Source: Spirochaetales bacterium (GTDB lineage Bacteria > Spirochaetota > Spirochaetia > DSM-2461). From it: DNA of 64,000 nucleotides. Below are positions 61,211-64,000 of the stretch, one piece after another. Numbering within the stretch: position 1 is the stretch's first letter; the number at the start of each line of letters is the position of its first letter. Where the stretch lies: contig JAKSCK010000039.1 in NCBI GenBank assembly GCA_022360655.1, forward strand, positions 34,445-98,444, written 5' to 3'. The notes beneath the pieces were generated by a model, which was not told where the DNA came from, did not search any database, and saw nothing but the letters and a program-made list of their open reading frames with translations. Made by a program: the position numbers and the translations under genes.

Positions 61211-61230
61211 CACATTTCTTCTCTTAGACC

Positions 61231-61288
61231 GACCCCTTTCAAGAGCGGCTCTTGAAAGGGGTCTGCCCCCGTTTTTCCAAAACGGGGG
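61231..61288. terminator. Two tandem perfect hairpins after malQ
   Basis: GACCCCTTTCAAGAG (61231-61245) pairs over 15 bp with 61249-61263 around CGG; immediately after, CCCCCGTTTT (61266-61275) pairs with AAAACGGGGG (61279-61288) around TCC. The second ends without a long T tract. Together they probably stop malQ transcription or form a stable 3' end. Confidence 0.65.
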
Positions 61289-61374
61289 TCCATCTACGTA
61301 TACAAGACCATATATGTCATTTTTTTAATGGGCGAAAAGAATTTCAGAGCCTATCTTATAGAGAGGAGGCTCAC

Positions 61375-61899
61375 ATGAAGAAAACATCACTATTGGTTGT
61401 CCTCATCCTGATCATGGTTGCCAATATTTATGCCGAATATCCCCCTGAAGGTTGGACGGCCTCAATCAAGGAAGCCATCACTCAGGCTGAGAATGAAGAT
61501 AAAATGATTTTATTGAATTTCACAGGATCAGATTGGTGCTCTTGGTGCTTCAAGTTGGATGAGGAAGTTTTTGGTACCCAAACCTTTGGTGAATGGTCTG
61601 AAGACAACCTTGTCAAAGTCTTTGTAGATTTTCCCCGGGCTATTGAACTGGATCAGGAAACCCGAAAGCAAAATATTTTGCTGCAGCAAATGCTAGGAGT
61701 CCGTGGTTATCCCACCATTTGGCTTCTCGGAAGTGATTTAACCCCACTGCTGCGCACGGGCTATGTGGATGGAGGAGCAGACAATTTTATTCGCCACCTC
61801 ACAGAAGATCAAAGAGAAGTTCCAGAAGAAGATGCCCAGCGATTCCGCCAAGAGTTTCGTAGAGCTCTTGAAGAGGCACTTGGTGCGATTGAGAGTTAA
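61375..61899 (+). CDS. Periplasmic thioredoxin-like protein
   Basis: 174 aa from the ATG at 61375 with GAGGAGG seven bases upstream. Signal peptide MKKTSLLVVLILIMVANIYA. The thioredoxin active site is Cys55-Ser-Trp-Cys58 in TGSDWCSWCFKLDEE, and the cis-proline segment is GVRGYPTIWLL. This wording resembles the DUF255/thioredoxin_7 group that reduces disulfides outside the cytoplasm. Its redox partner is not in the window. Confidence 0.9.
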   Translation: MKKTSLLVVLILIMVANIYAEYPPEGWTASIKEAITQAENEDKMILLNFTGSDWCSWCFKLDEEVFGTQTFGEWSEDNLVKVFVDFPRAIELDQETRKQNILLQQMLGVRGYPTIWLLGSDLTPLLRTGYVDGGADNFIRHLTEDQREVPEEDAQRFRQEFRRALEEALGAIES

Positions 61900-61930
61900 C
61901 AGGCCCCCAGAAGAAACGCTTTAGACGCAC

Positions 61931-61967
61931 AAAGGCGCCAAAAACCATGAAGGCGATTGGCGCCTTT
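61931..61967. terminator. Bidirectional terminator between thioredoxin-like and AEC genes
   Basis: AAAGGCGCCAA (61931-61941) pairs with TTGGCGCCTTT (61957-61967) around a 15-base loop, with T-rich arms on both sides. It lies between convergent genes and overlaps the stop of the AEC permease gene by one base. Confidence 0.7.
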
Positions 61968-62869
61968 TAAAGAAGGGTCATCATGATGCCTATACTCACG
62001 GGAGAAAGAAGGGTTGTGAAGGACACAATCATCGCCCCCTGAGAGGGCGGAAATCCCACTTTTTCCGATACCACAAAAAAGGAGATGGCTGTAGGACAGG
62101 CAAATCCAATCACTGTGGTCATCAACCATGAAGGGGTAATCCCCAGTCGTTTCCCAAAAACATAGGCCACCAGAGGTAGGAGCACCAATTTCACAAAACT
62201 CACACCAAGAGGGAGATACCAGGACGAGGATCGATGAAATCTTAAGCTGGCTCCAATGGCAATCAACGCCAATGGAAGGCTGGCCCTCCCCACTTGGTTG
62301 AGAAGTACCGTGATGGGAGGAGAGAGGGAGAGGGGCAGTAAGGAAAAAAGCAAACCGGCAACAATGGCCACCATGAGGGGATTCCAGAATATTCGATGCT
62401 TATGATGCGGTTCATCTGCTCTTTTCATTCCCCAGAAAGCCATGACGTTATGCAAGGGCAACACAAAAGCTGAAAACATGGCCGCGCGGGCCAAGCCTGC
62501 CGATCCATCAAAGGCCTCACCAAGGGCATAACCCAAAATGGCCACATTACTCCATGTTGACGCAGAGGCAAGAAAACCAGGGTGATTCCATTTCATCCCT
62601 TTCGTAACACCCCAAACGGCTCCATAAACTCCCAGTAAAGGAAGAAGAATAACAAGCACCAACAAGACAGGGGGTGTTGACGGTAAAGTTGTTGTGGCTA
62701 AAGTACGAAACAAGAGTATGGGAAGAAAGAGGCGAAACACCATTCGAGAAAGGAGTGAGGCATCCTCGTGATGAAGGACATGAAAAACGCGAAGAAACAC
62801 TCCCAACAGAATGAGAGAAAAAACAGGCGTAATGGTTTTCAAGCTCAACAAAAGAGTTTCCAAATCCAA
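61967..62869 (-). CDS. AEC family permease, second copy
   Basis: 300 aa, about ten helices. The start is TTG with GGAGG six bases upstream. Segments LFRLFLPILLFRTLATTTLP, SASTWSNVAILGYALGEA and SFVKLVLLPLVAYVFGKRLG are the AEC pattern; it is diverged from the permease at 21868. Probable transport of a small organic anion. It is divergent from the NlpC/P60 gene, whose start lies about 110 bp away. Confidence 0.85.
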   Translation of the reverse strand: MDLETLLLSLKTITPVFSLILLGVFLRVFHVLHHEDASLLSRMVFRLFLPILLFRTLATTTLPSTPPVLLVLVILLPLLGVYGAVWGVTKGMKWNHPGFLASASTWSNVAILGYALGEAFDGSAGLARAAMFSAFVLPLHNVMAFWGMKRADEPHHKHRIFWNPLMVAIVAGLLFSLLPLSLSPPITVLLNQVGRASLPLALIAIGASLRFHRSSSWYLPLGVSFVKLVLLPLVAYVFGKRLGITPSWLMTTVIGFACPTAISFFVVSEKVGFPPSQGAMIVSFTTLLSPVSIGIMMTLL

Positions 62870-62977
62870 CCTCTTCCTCCATTGTATTCTTTATCCTCTC
62901 CATTCCCGAGTAGCCTGAAGCCCAGAAGGCAAAGAAATCCCCTGCACCATTCCTTTCCCCATCCATGTTCCCGCATC

Positions 62978-63679
62978 ATGGGCCATTTCTGTCAAGGAAT
63001 CCTTGTTCTCATGGTTCTCACTTCCTGTGTGGGAGAGATGGCAGGAAGAGGAAACCTCCGCCAGAGCCCCTTGGCCATTGAAAAAGGAAAGGATTCTTTT
63101 GTGGAATCTCCTCAGGCCTCCACCCCATCCGGCTCCCTCCCAAGTCTTTCCGCCGTCCAATCCGCACTTGTGAATGCGGCCCAGTCCAACCTTGGACAAG
63201 AGAGGCTCCTCATTGATGGAAAATCCTTTGCCCTGGATTGCAGTGGCGTCACCTCTGCCTTTTATTGGGATGTTGGCATCAATTTGGCTGAGGCCTACCC
63301 GGGAAGGGAGGGGAGCGGTGTGGACCGGCTCCATCAATATCTGGCAGAAAAAGGTCTCCTGTATAAACCAGATGAACCGGTCCCAGGAGATTTGATTTTC
63401 TGGGATGATACCTATGACAAGAATGGGAATGGGCTTGTTGATGATGAACTCACCCATATTGGAATGGTGGTGGATGTGGATGAGGAAGGAATTGTGACCT
63501 ATGTGCACCATGACTACATCCATGGCATCGTCACAGCCCGGATGTATCCGCCCAACCCCTCTGATCGGAGCCGCAATAGTCCGATGCGCATGGCATCTTT
63601 GGGGCCCACACCGGATGGCCGATTCACATCTGGGGATTTATACCGAGACGCAGGACGAGCCTGGGAATTGGCCCAGTGA
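62978..63679 (+). CDS. NlpC/P60-type lipoprotein with EF-hand-like loop
   Basis: 233 aa from the ATG at 62978; the longer frame to 62768 lies in the divergent AEC gene and hides the signal peptide. N-terminus MGHFCQGILVLMVLTSCVG has lipobox Cys17. Peptidase core: LDCSGVTSAFYW (Cys88), THIGMVVDV (His160) and YVHHDY. Between Cys and His is DKNGNGLVDDE, which reads as an EF-hand-like calcium loop. The family cleaves peptidoglycan stem peptides. No good ribosome site was seen. Confidence 0.8.
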   Translation: MGHFCQGILVLMVLTSCVGEMAGRGNLRQSPLAIEKGKDSFVESPQASTPSGSLPSLSAVQSALVNAAQSNLGQERLLIDGKSFALDCSGVTSAFYWDVGINLAEAYPGREGSGVDRLHQYLAEKGLLYKPDEPVPGDLIFWDDTYDKNGNGLVDDELTHIGMVVDVDEEGIVTYVHHDYIHGIVTARMYPPNPSDRSRNSPMRMASLGPTPDGRFTSGDLYRDAGRAWELAQ

Positions 63680-63721
63680 AATCGATTCCGAATTCCACGG
63701 AACGGCTTTGTACAAAGAGAT

Positions 63722-63910
63722 TGAAAATGGGCGTCCCCCCCGGCAAGCCGGGGGTCGGGCTATTCGGGGGTTTCGTCCTCGTTCCTCGGACCGGCTCCGC
63801 CGCCCCTATTATCCCTGACGCAGTTGAGGGCCATGGAAGAATTTATTCATCCATGGCCGAGACAAGGAAAGGGAAACCGAAGGTATCCCTGACGCAGCTG
63901 AGAGCAATGG
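63722..63910 (+). repeat. GC-rich repeat element with direct and inverted repeats
   Basis: After GATTGAAAATGGG a GC-rich stem (CCCCCCGG/CCGGGGG around CAAG) and a run of C/G-rich blocks follow. Then TATCCCTGACGCAGTTGAG (63810) is repeated as TATCCCTGACGCAGCTGAG (63884), and GGCCATGG (63829-63836) pairs with CCATGGCC (63851-63858). The GATTGAA start is shared with the 111 bp repeats. No gene was seen from 63680 to the edge except a possible fragment at 63952. Confidence 0.6.
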
Positions 63911-63951
63911 GACTGTTACAGTTTGACTTTTGCTCAGCCCCAAAGCACGTT

Positions 63952-64000
63952 CTATTTCCCCCTCACCATGGTTCGGGCTGCCGCTTCAATCACATCCACA
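63952..64000 (-). CDS. Possible 3' end of a leftward gene
   Basis: On the minus strand the frame VDVIEAAARTMVRGK followed by a stop enters from the right edge. The same bases contain GATTGAAGCGGCAGCCCG, similar to the start of the dispersed repeat, so this may be repeat and not gene. Confidence 0.25.
   Translation of the reverse strand, partial: VDVIEAAARTMVRGK

Noticed and set aside
62768..63679. 303-residue reading of the NlpC/P60 protein
   Set aside because: The added N-terminus is antisense to the AEC gene and precedes an evident lipoprotein signal.
63722..63910. Direct repeats as a CRISPR array
   Set aside because: Only two copies, unequal surroundings and no cas genes.
1..64000. tRNA and rRNA genes
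   Set aside because: No T-arm (GGTTCRANYCC) in a cloverleaf context and no rRNA-like stretch was found on either strand by reading; a covariance search was not possible.

Overview
The window looks like a chromosomal segment of a free-living, carbohydrate-fermenting spirochaete (phylum Spirochaetota). The main reasons are a V-type ATPase operon in the order E - DUF2764 subunit - A - B - D - I - K, a UPF0164-type protein end at the left edge, a murG-cvpA-holB-histidine kinase-NtrC cluster of the kind found in treponemes, and secreted binding proteins whose signal peptides end in the spirochaete-like 'ANGxxE' pattern. Genus cannot be decided from the sequence. No rRNA, tRNA, CRISPR array, transposase or phage gene was seen.

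Region 1 (1-12.9 kb) is housekeeping and signalling. It holds a UPF0164/TPR protein end, a TIR-like/ankyrin protein, a TPR membrane protein, a TrpR-family repressor, the murG operon ending in a two-component pair (sigma-54 type regulator), a phosphodiester glycosidase lipoprotein, a membrane GGDEF-EAL protein coupled to a Sua5/YciO protein, and an RRM RNA-binding protein with a strong terminator. Region 2 (12.9-20.5 kb) is the V-ATPase operon; its K subunit carries the complete sodium-ligand residue set known from Enterococcus hirae. An aldo/keto reductase follows.

Region 3 (21.5-39.6 kb) is a sugar-utilisation island built on a divergent LacI control region (about 35.0-35.34 kb) that contains four similar operator-like sites. 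Leftward run an M6P-isomerase-like protein, a GH42 enzyme, two ABC permeases, two tandem paralogous binding proteins, a GH4 glycosidase, a sulfatase and an AEC permease. Rightward run LacI, a D-lyxose/D-mannose isomerase-like cupin, a PfkB kinase and a mannitol-1-phosphate dehydrogenase. Together they suggest import of a sulfated or otherwise decorated galactoside and funnelling of its sugars to fructose-6-phosphate or xylulose phosphate. There is no ABC ATPase in the cluster. An acyl-ACP thioesterase follows, behind a GC-rich dispersed repeat.

Region 4 (40.6-48.3 kb) is a second catabolic operon: SDR dehydrogenase, TRAP transporter DctP-Q-M, FAD-dependent oxidoreductase, mutarotase-like protein and a LacI regulator, with a visible promoter and a perfect palindrome upstream. 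Region 5 (48.6-64 kb) is mixed: a seven-repeat propeller lipoprotein, a D-lactate-dehydrogenase-like enzyme, free-methionine sulfoxide reductase, Nudix, a periplasmic double rhodanese, a CdaR-glycerate kinase-hydroxyacid dehydrogenase module with a decayed partial duplication, an A-type flavoprotein, MalQ, a periplasmic thioredoxin-like protein, a second AEC permease, an NlpC/P60 lipoprotein, and repeat-rich DNA at the right edge.
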